Of a stretch of 64,000 nucleotides of DNA, positions 24,301 to 34,195 are shown one piece after another. Source of the DNA: Dimorphilus gyrociliatus. Taxonomy: Eukaryota; Annelida; Polychaeta; Dinophilidae. The translations under genes and the position numbers were made by a program. The stretch spans positions 1,046,916-1,110,915 of the forward strand of contig CAJFCJ010000020.1 in assembly GCA_904063045.1 (NCBI GenBank), written 5' to 3'. Below the pieces are notes generated by a model. It was given only the letters and a program-made list of their open reading frames with translations. It was not told the DNA's origin and made no database searches. The stretch's first letter is position 1. Each line of letters begins with the position of its first letter.

Positions 24301-26161
24301 TTGTCACGGCTACATTGGTTTCGTTTTCGGTTATCAAAATAATAAACGATTTTATGTAGCAATATGGCGACACATGCATTTAAATTATGGCAATACTCCA
24401 TATAGCGTTGGCTTAAGAGGACTTCAAATAAAGGTTTTGAATATTTTAACTAATTTATTTAACGAGTTATTACGTAATACTTATTCTTAGCTTGTCGATT
24501 CAACAATCACACCTAATCAGAACTTCGCTGAAGCACTATGGCATGTCCAAGATACGGCTAATATCCTAAATGTAATATGGCATGATCCAGAGCTAAGAGG
24601 ATGGAAGTGTAAAACTTCTTATAAATGGTATTTGACCCACAGACCGGATATAGGCTTAATAAGGTTCACAGAATCAATATCACTCTAATTAAAATTTTTA
24701 ATTTCCTGATGTTATATAGAGTCATTATCAAAGAGAACGAAGACCTTATACTCGACACCGGAGATCTATACGACACTAGGATTTCTGGTGGAAGAGTAGG
24801 TATACTGGTTCACAATCAACCCGGTGCAATTTTTTCGTATTTGAGATACCAGTGTACAGATAGGTGAGAAAAACAAATAATAAAATCTACAAGTCATTTC
24901 TTAATGGATACTCCTTATAGGGAAAATATGGCTTTGTCCCTGGACGGTGTTAATGATTATGCTGAATTATATGACATTATAGATCTTAAGCTCAACTTGA
25001 GGCAAGAAAATTTTATCTGCATACTAGTATCTTATTAACATTAAATTTAACTATTCTCCAGCGTTTCTATAGAGGCTTGGATAAAGCCAATATCGAAGGT
25101 TAATTCAACAAATCCTATAATTTGTACAGTGAATCACAAACTCTGTATTTGGGTAGAAAATGACCGATTGAATGCCCAGTATGGAGATGCAAAAATAACT
25201 GGAGCCACCATCATACCGGAGAATCACTGGACTCATATAGCCTTCCAATATAATGCTGAAGGTAAAATCTTTTGCTGTAATTAACGAAAGCATCCTTTTA
25301 ATTCTTTTATTTATTCCTTAAATAGAGTTAATTCTACAAATTTATGTTAACGGAACAAGTGGGGGTACGGACGCGGTTCAGACAGCTGTACCAATATATG
25401 ACTGGGTAATTGAAGATAATAAAGTTCAATTATTATGATTAAGATACTAATATCTATTTATTTAGGGCAACGTGACTGAAACAAATAATACCGTTCTTAT
25501 TGGGTCGGATTCTCAAGATTTTTATAAAGGTCAACTAGATGAAGTAAGTTCCCATCTAATTATACACGAAATATTTGATGATGACGAATTTTTTAATCAA
25601 TTTAATAGATCCGTTTTTACAATATTTTTATACCCACGGCGGAAATTGATCTTCATTGGCAAGACGCCAGTGCAGAAGACTTTGATCACCGACAATATAT
25701 GCAAAGTCATTTTAATATGGACCGTAATACTAATAGTTTGTATTTTCAGAATTATTATTAGTTAGTTGAGCTTTATTGTTAACTTTTTAATATAGTAACG
25801 TTTATCGATGATAAAAGCGATAAAAAACTTAACGCCAAAGTCTACGGGGAACCGAAGATAGTTTCTGTAAGATTTTTAAAATTATTCTCACTTTATAATA
25901 GGGTTCTACTCGACATATTTTCTTATTTTATTGCAGAGTACCCTCGATACAACAAGATTCCGAATGACTTATCCTTCTAATAAACGTAAAAGAAGGAGTG
26001 TTTCGTTTGACGAAAAAATCACAAAAGATGAAGTACCTGAAGACTTGATAGAGGACGAACACTTGAACAATATAGAGGACGATGAAATGAAAGGAACAAA
26101 TATTTTAATGGAATCTGAAGATGGATTCTCTCCTGACAACCATATAGAAATTATTCAATGA
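12316..26161 (+). CDS. Giant LRR/fibro-slime/cadherin/F5/8C/TSP3-TSPC/LamG matrix protein (mega-thrombospondin-like)
   Basis: About 50 short exons join in consistent phase into one secreted protein of roughly 2,900-3,000 residues. It starts with a signal peptide ([16 protein letters not shown]) in the exon 12316-12424. Domains in order: more than 20 LRRs with a C-cap, FN3-like segments, a fibro-slime/PA14-like domain, cadherin-like repeats, a discoidin domain, GCC2/GCC3 and EGF-like modules, thrombospondin type-3 calcium repeats, the thrombospondin C-terminal domain, a LamG-like domain and an acidic tail. No transmembrane helix is seen. The TSP3 plus C-terminal cassette places it in the thrombospondin superfamily, and the added fibro-slime, cadherin and discoidin modules match what I recall of the mega-thrombospondin class of invertebrates. 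The likely role is a calcium-binding, oligomeric or adhesive matrix protein. The main uncertainty is whether it is one transcript or two adjacent genes split near 18.0 kb; phase and the lack of a new start favour one. Confidence 0.8.
12601..17920 (+). other. LRR array of the giant matrix protein
   Basis: About 22 exons, nearly all 63-78, about 144 or about 290 nt long, each beginning and ending in phase 2 at the same leucine of the repeat. Examples: 13298-13366 ([20 protein letters not shown]), 13570-13647 and 14121-14192. A cysteine-rich start (CSGGCTCNE) acts as N-cap in 12601-12817, and the C-cap with [10 protein letters not shown] is in 17736-17920. The exon 14730-15020 starts with an ATG-containing open frame upstream, but the spliced reading (VWADRNL) continues the array. 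Confidence 0.85.
18011..18486 (+). other. Fibronectin type III-like region
   Basis: Exons 18011-18125 and 18226-18486 encode [20 protein letters not shown] followed by [11 protein letters not shown] and QYRCSVAL, the strand pattern of an FN3 domain (initial V/Trp, later Tyr-x-Cys-like strand). It sits directly after the LRR C-cap, a common LRR-FN3 order in extracellular proteins. Confidence 0.65.
18551..19588 (+). other. Fibro-slime / PA14-like domain
   Basis: Exons 18551-18847, 18934-19108, 19188-19289 and 19357-19588 carry [10 protein letters not shown], a Phe-x2-Trp segment ([12 protein letters not shown]), [17 protein letters not shown], then [18 protein letters not shown] where family members usually have GDDDVWVFING, and finally [20 protein letters not shown]. 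This is the order of fibro-slime domain motifs. It is a beta-sandwich carbohydrate-binding or adhesion-type module. Confidence 0.7.
19667..20886 (+). other. Cadherin-like repeats
   Basis: At least two divergent repeats. The first ends in [16 protein letters not shown] followed by [18 protein letters not shown] across the 20048/20304 splice; the DVNDNCP linker is the cadherin calcium-binding motif. The second has [17 protein letters not shown] and then [20 protein letters not shown], again the VTDGG pattern of cadherins. Confidence 0.75.
21122..21510 (+). other. F5/8 type C (discoidin) domain
   Basis: The exon 21122-21681 reads [20 protein letters not shown], then [25 protein letters not shown] and [20 protein letters not shown] ending GCQQ. 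These are the conserved strands of the F5/8C fold, a lipid- or glycan-binding beta-barrel. Confidence 0.88.
21511..22960 (+). other. GCC2/GCC3 and EGF-like cysteine-rich region
   Basis: Cysteine-rich ephrin-receptor-like modules ([34 protein letters not shown]) are followed by several EGF-like modules, some calcium-binding type: CTDIDE at the 22301 splice, CNDIDE at 22558 and [13 protein letters not shown] between them. Module borders coincide with introns. These lead straight into the type-3 repeats, as in canonical thrombospondins. Confidence 0.85.
22961..24150 (+). other. Thrombospondin type-3 calcium-binding repeats
   Basis: A run of aspartate-rich repeats of the form DxDxDGxGDxCDNC: examples are [26 protein letters not shown] and [11 protein letters not shown]. 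Spread over six or so exons, they form the calcium-wrapped wire domain characteristic of thrombospondins. Confidence 0.93.
24151..24866 (+). other. Thrombospondin C-terminal (L-lectin) domain
   Basis: Key strings are [56 protein letters not shown] followed by [11 protein letters not shown], and [20 protein letters not shown] ending YQC. These match the thrombospondin C-terminal lectin-like fold strand by strand. An intron interrupts the domain at about 24650-24718. Confidence 0.92.
24921..25746 (+). other. LamG-like (jelly-roll) domain after the TSP C-terminal domain
   Basis: Exons encode [17 protein letters not shown], a segment [53 protein letters not shown] and [10 protein letters not shown]. 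This is the concanavalin-like LamG/pentraxin pattern. Canonical thrombospondins end at the preceding domain, so this is an addition. Confidence 0.75.
25798..26161 (+). other. Acidic C-terminal tail with furin-type site
   Basis: The last two exons encode a tail containing [10 protein letters not shown], a proprotein convertase consensus (R-K-R-R), followed by about 55 strongly acidic residues ending HIEIIQ and a TGA stop at 26159-26161. Cleavage there would release an acidic peptide; this is inferred from the motif. Confidence 0.6.
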
Positions 26162-26747
26162 TGATTTCAAAAAACATACAATAGTAAAACGAAATTATTA
26201 ATAAACAATGAAGTAATCAACCATTTATTGATATATATATATTGTGTATCTCTGCATTTATACTTCCTGTAATCAAGTAACCAACCTTTCAAACTAAGCA
26301 TTAACTGTTTGCAATATATTTTATGTATAATGTTTGAGAAAAATATTTTATTTGCAATATATTTTTATTCTATCGCTAAACTTAGATTCTTTACTAAGGA
26401 CTCTTAAACTCTAAACACTTTCCGACGTCCACTTCTAGCTTCGTTAATTATAAATTTTATTATATTATATATCCTTGACCTTTCAATATTTTATTCGTCT
26501 TTTTAAACTGATTGGTAAGATTTTCTCCTATTGATAAAGTGTCCTTTTTTTAGAGTAGTTCATTAAGTTCTCCCCAACGTGGTTAAATCTACAATTAAAG
26601 TGGTATAGTGTTCCGTTTCCAAAAAATTGGTTGAACTGTACAAGGAACACCTATCAGAAAGAAACTAATTCGACGAAATATTCATTATTGTCGCATCACT
26701 TCTGCTATCGCTCATTTCAATATTAATTTGAATTTAGCGTGTTCATT
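26162..26747. other. Intergenic region
   Basis: About 590 bases, AT-rich. An AATAAA signal at 26200-26205 probably ends the giant matrix transcript. The remainder is upstream sequence of the TYW4 gene; no other gene is seen. Confidence 0.5.
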
Positions 26748-29588
26748 ATGCCTTCAAGTGACAATGCTGTACAAGGAACAAATGATAGTAGTAGTTTAAG
26801 TAAAGCCTCAGCCGCCAATCTAGGTTACTTTCAAGATAGTTATATCAAATACTTTACTTCAAAAAAAGTTCGTCGATCTCCACTCATTAATAGGTAACGA
26901 CATGGGTATTTGATAAAATGTAATCTATAAGTTTCTTTGATTTCTCTCCAGAGGATATTACATAAGGCAAGAGGCTGTTACAAATACTGTAATTCAGTTT
27001 TTAAATACTAAAACCTTCGCCGGCATCGAGAAGCAGGTGGAGTTATTTCCTGTTTTAATGCAGCTTTCATCTTTGCAAACTAATTTTACATGATTTTTAT
27101 AGGTTATATCTCTTGGTGCTGGTTTTGATACCTTATACTTTCGTCTGTTGGAAAAAGACTTGAAACAGGAATTAACTTTCTTGGACGTAAGTTATCCATA
27201 TAATGCACTCCTAACGCACGTGACATTTGATATTTCAAGGTCGATTTCCCAACCGTAATAAGTAGGAAAGTCAACTGTATCAGTGCCATACGAAATCATA
27301 AAATTATTAGTGAAGATGATGGTAAGTAAATATCGCTAATGTTGTTCCCAAGCACATCACTGTTATGTCTTTTAAAAAAGATAAACATCGGTTGGATCCA
27401 AACTACTTTTTGGCTGGCCTCGATATGTGCCAACCTAATTTCTTGAAAAATTTCCTTTCAATATTAAACTGGGCAGGCATGAGTAGGTATGTTCCTACCC
27501 TTGTGCTCTGCGAAGTTGTCTTACCCTATTTGGACAGCGATAAGTAACTATTAACTCTCTTCCCTCAAAGAAATGCTCCTCTCATTCTATTTCATTTTCC
27601 AACAGATATGAGTTAATTATAAATAACATCACAAAAATATTCCCCAACCTAGCGTTTGTTGCATATGAGCAAGTATTGACAGAAAACTGCTTCACCAATG
27701 TAATGTAAGAGTTTTAAACCATTCTTCTATAAGATGAATCTGGTTGAACAACTTAAAAAAGGAATTTTTTTAGGCTTCAACATTTCGAAACAATTGGAAC
27801 TCCTTTAAGAAGTATAGTAAAGTGGCCAACGGTAGCTGAACGCCTCAACATATTCTCTGAATATGATGTAATTAAACATTCTATCTTATTTTAAGAGTAG
27901 AAACACGTTAAACAAATATTTATTTTATTTTACAGAGTGCATGCGACAAGTTTTTCACCTGCAACATGAACGAATACATTAAACATTATCTAAACGAAGA
28001 GGAATTAGTGAGTTTGCTATTTGATCTATTGGTTTAGAATTTTTCATTACTAATTAATGTATTAAATATTTATTTGCCTAACAAACTATTATAAAATTCA
28101 CGATGTAATTTAAAGATATATAAATATAAATATATATTAATATGTACAATATATATATATATATATAATTTATACTTATTTTTAGGATAGAATTGATGAA
28201 TTAGAACCTTTCGATGAACACGAAGAATTCGTGCTCAAGTGCTGGCATTACATACTCTTTATTGCAACTAAAGGATTGTGTTCGATGGTAGAATATCCTC
28301 AAAGTTTCGTTCCAAGTCCCAAGAGTTTTATTAGTGGTAATCTCGATTTGAAGCTACTTGCGATGAAGCCATATATGTGCTACGGACATTCGGCAACAAA
28401 ATTTGGTCGAAATGTTTTACTAATAGGAGGATTTGGTCGTTCACCTGACGGTAGCGATAGCCGAGTTAAAGACATTAAATGTTTCCATCCAGATATCGTC
28501 AACTTCAAGCCTATATCTAGTGAAATTCCCCTTGAGCTAATGCATCACACATCTCATTCAATAAGTGACACTGAAACCCTTTGTATCGGTGGTAGGAAAT
28601 CTCCCCGACAAATTAATTCAGATCTCTACCTCATTAAAGAGAGTATGAAAGAAAATGAGATTGACATTGCGGAGATAAAATGCAACTGTCACAAGGAACT
28701 TTTGCAGAGATGGCGTCATGCAGGAGATATTATAACCTTAAACGGTAAAAATTTAAAAAACAAACTCTTGTCCATAGCATAATGTTAATTAATACGATTT
28801 GATATATTATAGGAAGGAGAGGAATATTTATCCATGGCGGGAAAAGAAACGGTAAAATCATAAGTGATCCCATTATTGTTTGGTTAGACAATTATTCTAT
28901 TGAAAAAGTGTGTTAATTTATATTTTTATTATTACCAGACATTTAAATATTATCAATTGCTTTAGATTGAATTTAAAACTGAGTTACCTTATCTTCATTC
29001 TCATACCATAACTGCAATATCCAACGATACAGCCGTACTTATTGGCGGCTTGGCGAAATCAGGAACATCTTCTTCTGCAGTATATCGATTAAATTTTAAG
29101 GAAAGCACGTACGAAAAAATTCTCGATCGTTCTATTTGTTCAAGGTATTTTATGTTTGTAGAAATGAAATTTGCGATTAATCTATACATTTTTACTCCTT
29201 TTTATAACTAGATTTTCACATACCGTTCATTACCTCAATGACAAGCTAATAATAATTGGAGGTGTAAGTTATGACTCACAATTACCCGATGTGAGTGTAG
29301 TTTGTCTTAATAGATTAAGCGTTTTAAGTAATTATACGTTACAAGCAGAAGAGGATACTCGGGTAATATTTTCAAATATACGATATTACGTTGAAGAATA
29401 TTATTAACAGTCTTTATTTTTCTTTACTATAGCTTGCCTTCCATTGTCATGCTTCTGTTCTTGTCAACGATAATATATATATATTTGGAGGAGGGGGCAA
29501 CTACTTCTCGTTCGGATCTCATTTTAATGAATTCCCGATATTGTTAGAAACAAACGCAATGAGTGCCAATTGGGAGCTGGACGAATAA
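26748..29588 (+). CDS. LCMT2: tRNA wybutosine-synthesising protein 4 (LCMT2/TYW4)
   Basis: Thirteen exons. The N-terminal half is a leucine carboxyl methyltransferase-like domain: AVQGTNDSSSLSKASAANLG at the start, RRSPLINRGYYIRQEAV, the SAM-binding glycine motif ISLGAGFDTLYF, and later LVLCEVVLPYL and EQVLTENC. The C-terminal half, mostly in the exon starting near 28186 and after, is a kelch propeller with GG blades (LIGGFG, IHGGKR, LIGGLA, IIGGVS, IFGGGG). This domain pair is specific to TYW4/LCMT2, which methylates and methoxycarbonylates the side chain of wybutosine at tRNA-Phe position 37 in the cytosol. The JmjC-like C-terminal extension of the yeast protein is absent, as in animals. 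It is tandem with CIAPIN1, 324 bp downstream. Confidence 0.93.
28149..28167. repeat. AT microsatellite in TYW4 intron
   Basis: A run of TA dinucleotides within the intron before the exon that carries the first kelch blades. Confidence 0.65.
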
Positions 29589-29912
29589 ATAATTGTTTTT
29601 GCAAATTGCATTCAAACTCATTAATTTTTTTTAAAAACTGACTTCTAATTAAAGAATGTTGCTAAATTGTTTAGAAATGTGTCTTTTTAAAGTATAAAAT
29701 ATACATCGACTACTGAAATAACTAGCGCCATCTCTTTTAAATTCCGAATATTCTAGAACAAGTTTAGAGTTCTCTTGGTCAAGGTCAATTTTGTAATCTA
29801 GAAGAATCGTTCACAATTAAAATATATCCTACGTAATTCATTTTTATCTTTAACGAAATTCGTCTTATTTTATATTTAAAAAGTTAGAAAAAAATTAATT
29901 ATTTCTTACAGA
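29589..29912. other. Intergenic region TYW4-CIAPIN1
   Basis: About 320 bases, AT-rich, with no coding signal. It must contain the TYW4 3' UTR and the CIAPIN1 promoter. Confidence 0.4.
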
Positions 29913-31043
29913 ATGGAAAACTTACAATTTGAGTCTTCTCAGAGCGTCTTACTCTTATGGGATTCTCTGCAAGCGTCTGCTTTGCCAGAGATTGTACAAT
30001 TTATCGAAAATAGAGTTGGAAAATCGGGTCGTGTTCAATGTGAAAATGTGTCTATGTTGACAAAATGTAAGATTTTATATAAAATACATGTTGATGAATT
30101 ATTTTATCGATGATTTAGCGAATCACAAGGCATCGAATTTCGATTTGGCCATAAGCGGTTTCCCTTTACCTTCATTTACTGTGCATAGTAATGATCTCTT
30201 GGAGGAAATTGCTCGAATACTTAAACCAGGTGGAAAGTTACACGTCGTTGAAGCTATAACTGATTCAAGAACAGAAAGTCAAATAGCGTCCTCACTAAAA
30301 CTTTCAGGCTTCATATCAATAGAAAAGGTAAAGCACAAATACAAAAGATAATTATAGATTGCTAATTCAACTTAAGTCTGACGCAATTTATTTACAGAAA
30401 TCATTAAAAATTGAAGAAAATCTTTTAAAAGCCTACCAGGAACATTTAAAAGCAAACAACCTGTCATTAAATCTATTCACTTCTTCGAAGCCCAATTTCG
30501 AAATTGGTGCGAAAATAGCCTTGAAATTACCTGGCATGACAGGTAGGGTATTATTTGAACTTAATATTTTTCAATAAAAATGAAATATCCTCCCAAAAAT
30601 ACGTATTTTTAGCTCCAGCTCCTCAACAAACTGTGTGGGCCTTAAACGCAGACGATGCGAATGATGATATGGACATTATTGACACTGATGATTTACTTGA
30701 TGATGCAGACTTAAAAAAACCCGACGCTGAATCCCTTAGAGGTAAAATCTCAAAGAGTTAAACTTCAAAAGATTTTTCAATGAAATAATTATTTAAACTT
30801 ATTCTAGCATCATGTGGAGATGCACAGAAAAAGAAGAAAGCTTGCAAAAATTGTACATGTGGGCTTGCTGAAGAGTTGGAAAATGAAGAAAAATCAAAAG
30901 CACCAGCTCCGAAATCAAGTTGCGGAAGTTGTTACTTAGGCGATGCTTTTAGGTGTGCAAGTTGCCCTTATCTAGGTAGGCCTGCTTTCAAGCCAGGTGA
31001 AAAAGTCTCTCTGACCGATACTCAAATGAAAGCAGACATATAA
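29913..31043 (+). CDS. CIAPIN1: Anamorsin, cytosolic Fe-S assembly factor
   Basis: Six exons; first join at 30067 to the exon beginning near 30118. The N-terminal half is a degenerate methyltransferase fold ([28 protein letters not shown]). The linker has an acidic stretch ([20 protein letters not shown]). The C-terminal CIAPIN1 domain carries two iron-sulphur motifs: C-x9-C-x2-C-x-C in [17 protein letters not shown], and the twin C-x2-C motif in [15 protein letters not shown] followed by [14 protein letters not shown]. The protein works with the diflavin reductase NDOR1 (Tah18/Dre2 pair in yeast) to deliver electrons in cytosolic Fe-S cluster assembly. All cluster ligands are present. It is convergent with PIH1D2, stop codons 118 bp apart. 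Confidence 0.96.
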
Positions 31044-31060
31044 CACCTTACCTAAGATAA

Positions 31061-31066
31061 AATAAA
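31061..31066 (+). terminator. Polyadenylation signal AATAAA
   Basis: AATAAA with further overlapping copies within 30 bases of the CIAPIN1 stop codon. Confidence 0.5.
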
Positions 31067-31160
31067 AATAAATAATGTAAAAATTTTCCGTCAAACGTCG
31101 TCATTTTTCTTTATCAAAAGTTAACAAAGTAACAAATTAATTCTTTGATATCTAGTAATC

Positions 31161-32348
31161 TTAAACTAATTGTGGAATAGTTATAGTTAAAAGATTGTTT
31201 TTCTTCGAAAATTTCGTAGACACTCTTTCCCAATTTATATTTTTCTTGAATTTATATTCCAATTCGTAATTATCTGCCTTTAAAACTAGATCTGTCTGCA
31301 AGATGGGAAAAACAATTTTTAAAGGGCAGTTAATAGAAATATTTAATTTCTAATAGTTTACCTCACTCATATCCAAATCGCAGCTCGAGGCTTTCACACC
31401 GGGAAGAGATATTTTCATTAAGTAAGTTGGTACTCCCTCTTTTATTTCATCAGATATTTTATAAGTAGGAGTCAAATATTTTGGTGCTACTTCTTCTATC
31501 AGACATGTTTTTGTTGCTTTCTCATTAACACCTGGTATAATGATATCAGGATTCTCATTATCTGAACTTTTACGGGTGATGATATCTTCAGTTGTAACTT
31601 CATTTACTGTCTTATGCTCAGGTAACAAAGAAGCTATTGGCGCAAACTCTTTCAAATATTCCATGCTATCATCTGCTTTTTGATTATAAGCTTTTAGCAA
31701 AGAGTTGACTATTGTCTTTAAGTCTCCATGATATAGCTTATTGTCACCTTCTATTTCATAATTTATTCTCAACTTTACATTACGATTTTCCTCAATAAAA
31801 GAAATTGTTAATCCTATTAAGCACTCGCGCTTTTCTGGTGAACCATTTCGACCCATTTCTTCGAGAACTTTTGAATTTAATGCTACAGTTATAGATTTAC
31901 TATCATTGGAAATATCGTAAATTGGTCCCCCAGCTATTGGTACAGGGTGTGTTTCACTCTTTGGTTCAGGAAGACGATTCCATGTAACGAAATTTATATA
32001 TAGGTTTTTTTTTTCATCCAAGTCCTATGATTAAAATAAAACATCTTAGGTTTTTGTCATTGTACGAATTTTTTTGTGCTGCTCAGTGACTACCTTAAAC
32101 TGTACTTTTAAACACATGTGGGGTTCTATGGGCTTTCTTGAATTCACGATTTCTTTTCCAGCCTTTAACTGCTCATCTATGAACTTTCTGTACAAAAGGA
32201 TCGGTTCTCTTAAGGACTAGAAGAAATTTTTGTATGATCAGACTCGCCTGTATTTCGCAGGATCCGTTTCTCTCATGTCATTTAGCATTGACCATATATG
32301 TGATGCTTTCTGAAGATATTTTTCTTTATCAATATTATCTTCATCCAT
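31161..32348 (-). CDS. PIH1D2: PIH1 domain-containing protein 2
   Basis: Four exons read from 32348 to 31161. Exon 1 begins MDEDNIDKEKYLQKASHIWS and ends at AKY-R; exon 2 has KFIDEQLKAGKEIVNSRKP and the PIH1 motif PHMCLKVQF; exon 3 continues with LYINFVTWNRLPEPKSETHP and the rest of the PIH1 domain; exon 3 end and exon 4 form a CS-like beta-sandwich (YLMKISLPGVKASSCDLDMS, then TDLVLKADNYELEYKF). The N-terminal WSMLNDM...KFI signature and PIH1 plus CS layout best fit PIH1D2, a cofactor of R2TP-like HSP90 complexes linked to dynein-arm and RNP assembly. The exon 1 donor appears to be GC rather than GT. The last exon ends ITIPQLV. Confidence 0.85.
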
Positions 32349-32791
32349 TCTGGTTAAATCGACTTTTTATAAAACGCCGATTTTAATCTTCTATTCAATA
32401 TGAATTTATCGATGTTTACAATGGCAACGAATATCTGGACTACGCTAAACAATTGAAACGTTTTCGACAATGATTAAGTTCAGTTGCGTTATCTTGAATT
32501 TTCGCATGTTTATTCAATTTGTTTCTCACTGATGTTAATATCAAATTTTATATAGCACTTTTGTAAATTTTTTGGTTTCAATGGAAAAATTGTTAAGAGA
32601 GAAACTTAATTATTTTTTGCTGATGGATCGTCAATTTGAAGAGTTGTGTGTATAATGCTACCATCTCGTAAGTTTTGTAAATTTAAAACTACTTATAATG
32701 AATGCAATAAAACTACGACAACCAGAGAAGCAAAAGTCAGTTCCAACAATTTCAACATTTTTATTTGTTGAAAAACGTTATATACATTAGT
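32349..32791. other. Intergenic region PIH1D2-RPS12
   Basis: About 440 bases between two minus-strand genes: the PIH1D2 promoter and the RPS12 3' UTR. No additional gene recognised. Confidence 0.4.
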
Positions 32792-33441
32792 CTACTTCTT
32801 ACTGAAGTACTGATTAATGGTATCCAAGGCTTCTGTTTCTTTACCATAATCTCTGACAACAACGCAACTACATCCAACAACTTTACGGGCTTTGCCTTCA
32901 CGATCAATTTTACATAATCCAGCCCATTCGCCCAACTTTTTGTTATCATCAACCTGTCAGTAGAAAAAAGTTAGTCATATACACATAGAAATACATATTA
33001 AGCTTCAAATGTTTCAATATAATCAGACAGATGCATTCATCATTATAATATGAAGAGGGCGCATGTAAGTTTCATCATGCTCAAATATACGAAGCATACA
33101 ACAGCAAATTATTTACTATTCACTTACTCTCAGTAAATTGATGCCATGTTCAGCACAGAGAGCTTCTACAAGCTTAACATATCCGGGTTCATCACAATTA
33201 TTTGCAAGAACGCACAGATGTGCTTGACGCTTATCTAATGCTTTGGCACATTCGTGCAATCCTCTGGCAAGGCCATCGGATACCAGGGAGGTTTTAAGTA
33301 CTTCTTGTAGAGCTGTGTAAACGTTCATAGAATCTCCAGTCGCTGGCGACATGGGAACATCATCTCTGAAGAAGTTATAAAGTTAAATGTAAACTTAGTT
33401 GATGGTATTATAGAGACTACATACCCTTCCGCGTCAGACAT
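32792..33441 (-). CDS. RPS12: 40S ribosomal protein S12 (eS12)
   Basis: Three exons. The first (33441 to about 33427) encodes MSDAEG. The second begins [20 protein letters not shown] and contains [39 protein letters not shown] and HGINLLRV. The third, ending at 32792, has [20 protein letters not shown], then [16 protein letters not shown] and NQYFSKK before the stop. It is an L7Ae-like fold subunit of the small ribosomal subunit, near the beak. Length and sequence are typical, so it looks fully functional. Confidence 0.97.
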
Positions 33442-34195
33442 GGTTTTAATAGCGGATGTCCTCCTATTAGAAAAAATAATGCTCAAGATACATCGAATAA
33501 ATATTTATATACAAGAGCCTAACAAATGATTGAGCTAATTTAGCATTTTAACGTCGAAATTTTTAGATTTTTGTCTACTTACAATGAGCCCAAATAACTA
33601 CACGTGAGGTAACAGGAAAAAGGAAGTTACATCTGTTTCCAAAGATTTTCGTAGACGTAAAATATTAATAAAAAACTTTTAATAATTAATTTTAATTATT
33701 TTCATAAGTATGATATTTTATCAAAAAATATATAAAAATTTACGATTAATGAAAGATCACTTCCGGCAAATCTTCTGGCGCGAAAGAACAAATTGTGAAA
33801 TATCATAATATAAACATTTTCTGATAAGTGGTTCTTAATCAAAAACATTCGGTATTAAGAAGTAAGTAATAAAAAATGAGACTACATTTTTTACCTGAAA
33901 AATGGAAAAATTTTTGTTTTGAAAACTCGACAGTTAAATTATTGTGAATTCTTCAACTTAAGACGAAAAATTCTCTGACCAATTGTAATAGAAACTGGTA
34001 ACAAAGGAGCGCCAAAGCGTTTAAAATAAGATTAAAATAAACACTGACGACATAGCAGTTGTCTGAATACTTTTTAAAACTACTTTAGGTTTTTGAATTA
34101 TTAAATTCCCTTATCCGAAGTCAAAAAAAGTAAACTTTGGTAATTTTTAGCTAAAATCTTTTACTTTCAAAAGCTCCGGACTAAATATAAACGTT
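33442..34195. other. Divergent intergenic region
   Basis: About 750 bases between the RPS12 start and a plus-strand gene of unknown function. AT-rich with no supportable gene. Both promoters must lie here. Confidence 0.4.

Noticed and set aside
28149-28167. TA repeat considered as a regulatory element
   Set aside because: Simple microsatellite inside an intron; similar runs occur throughout the window.
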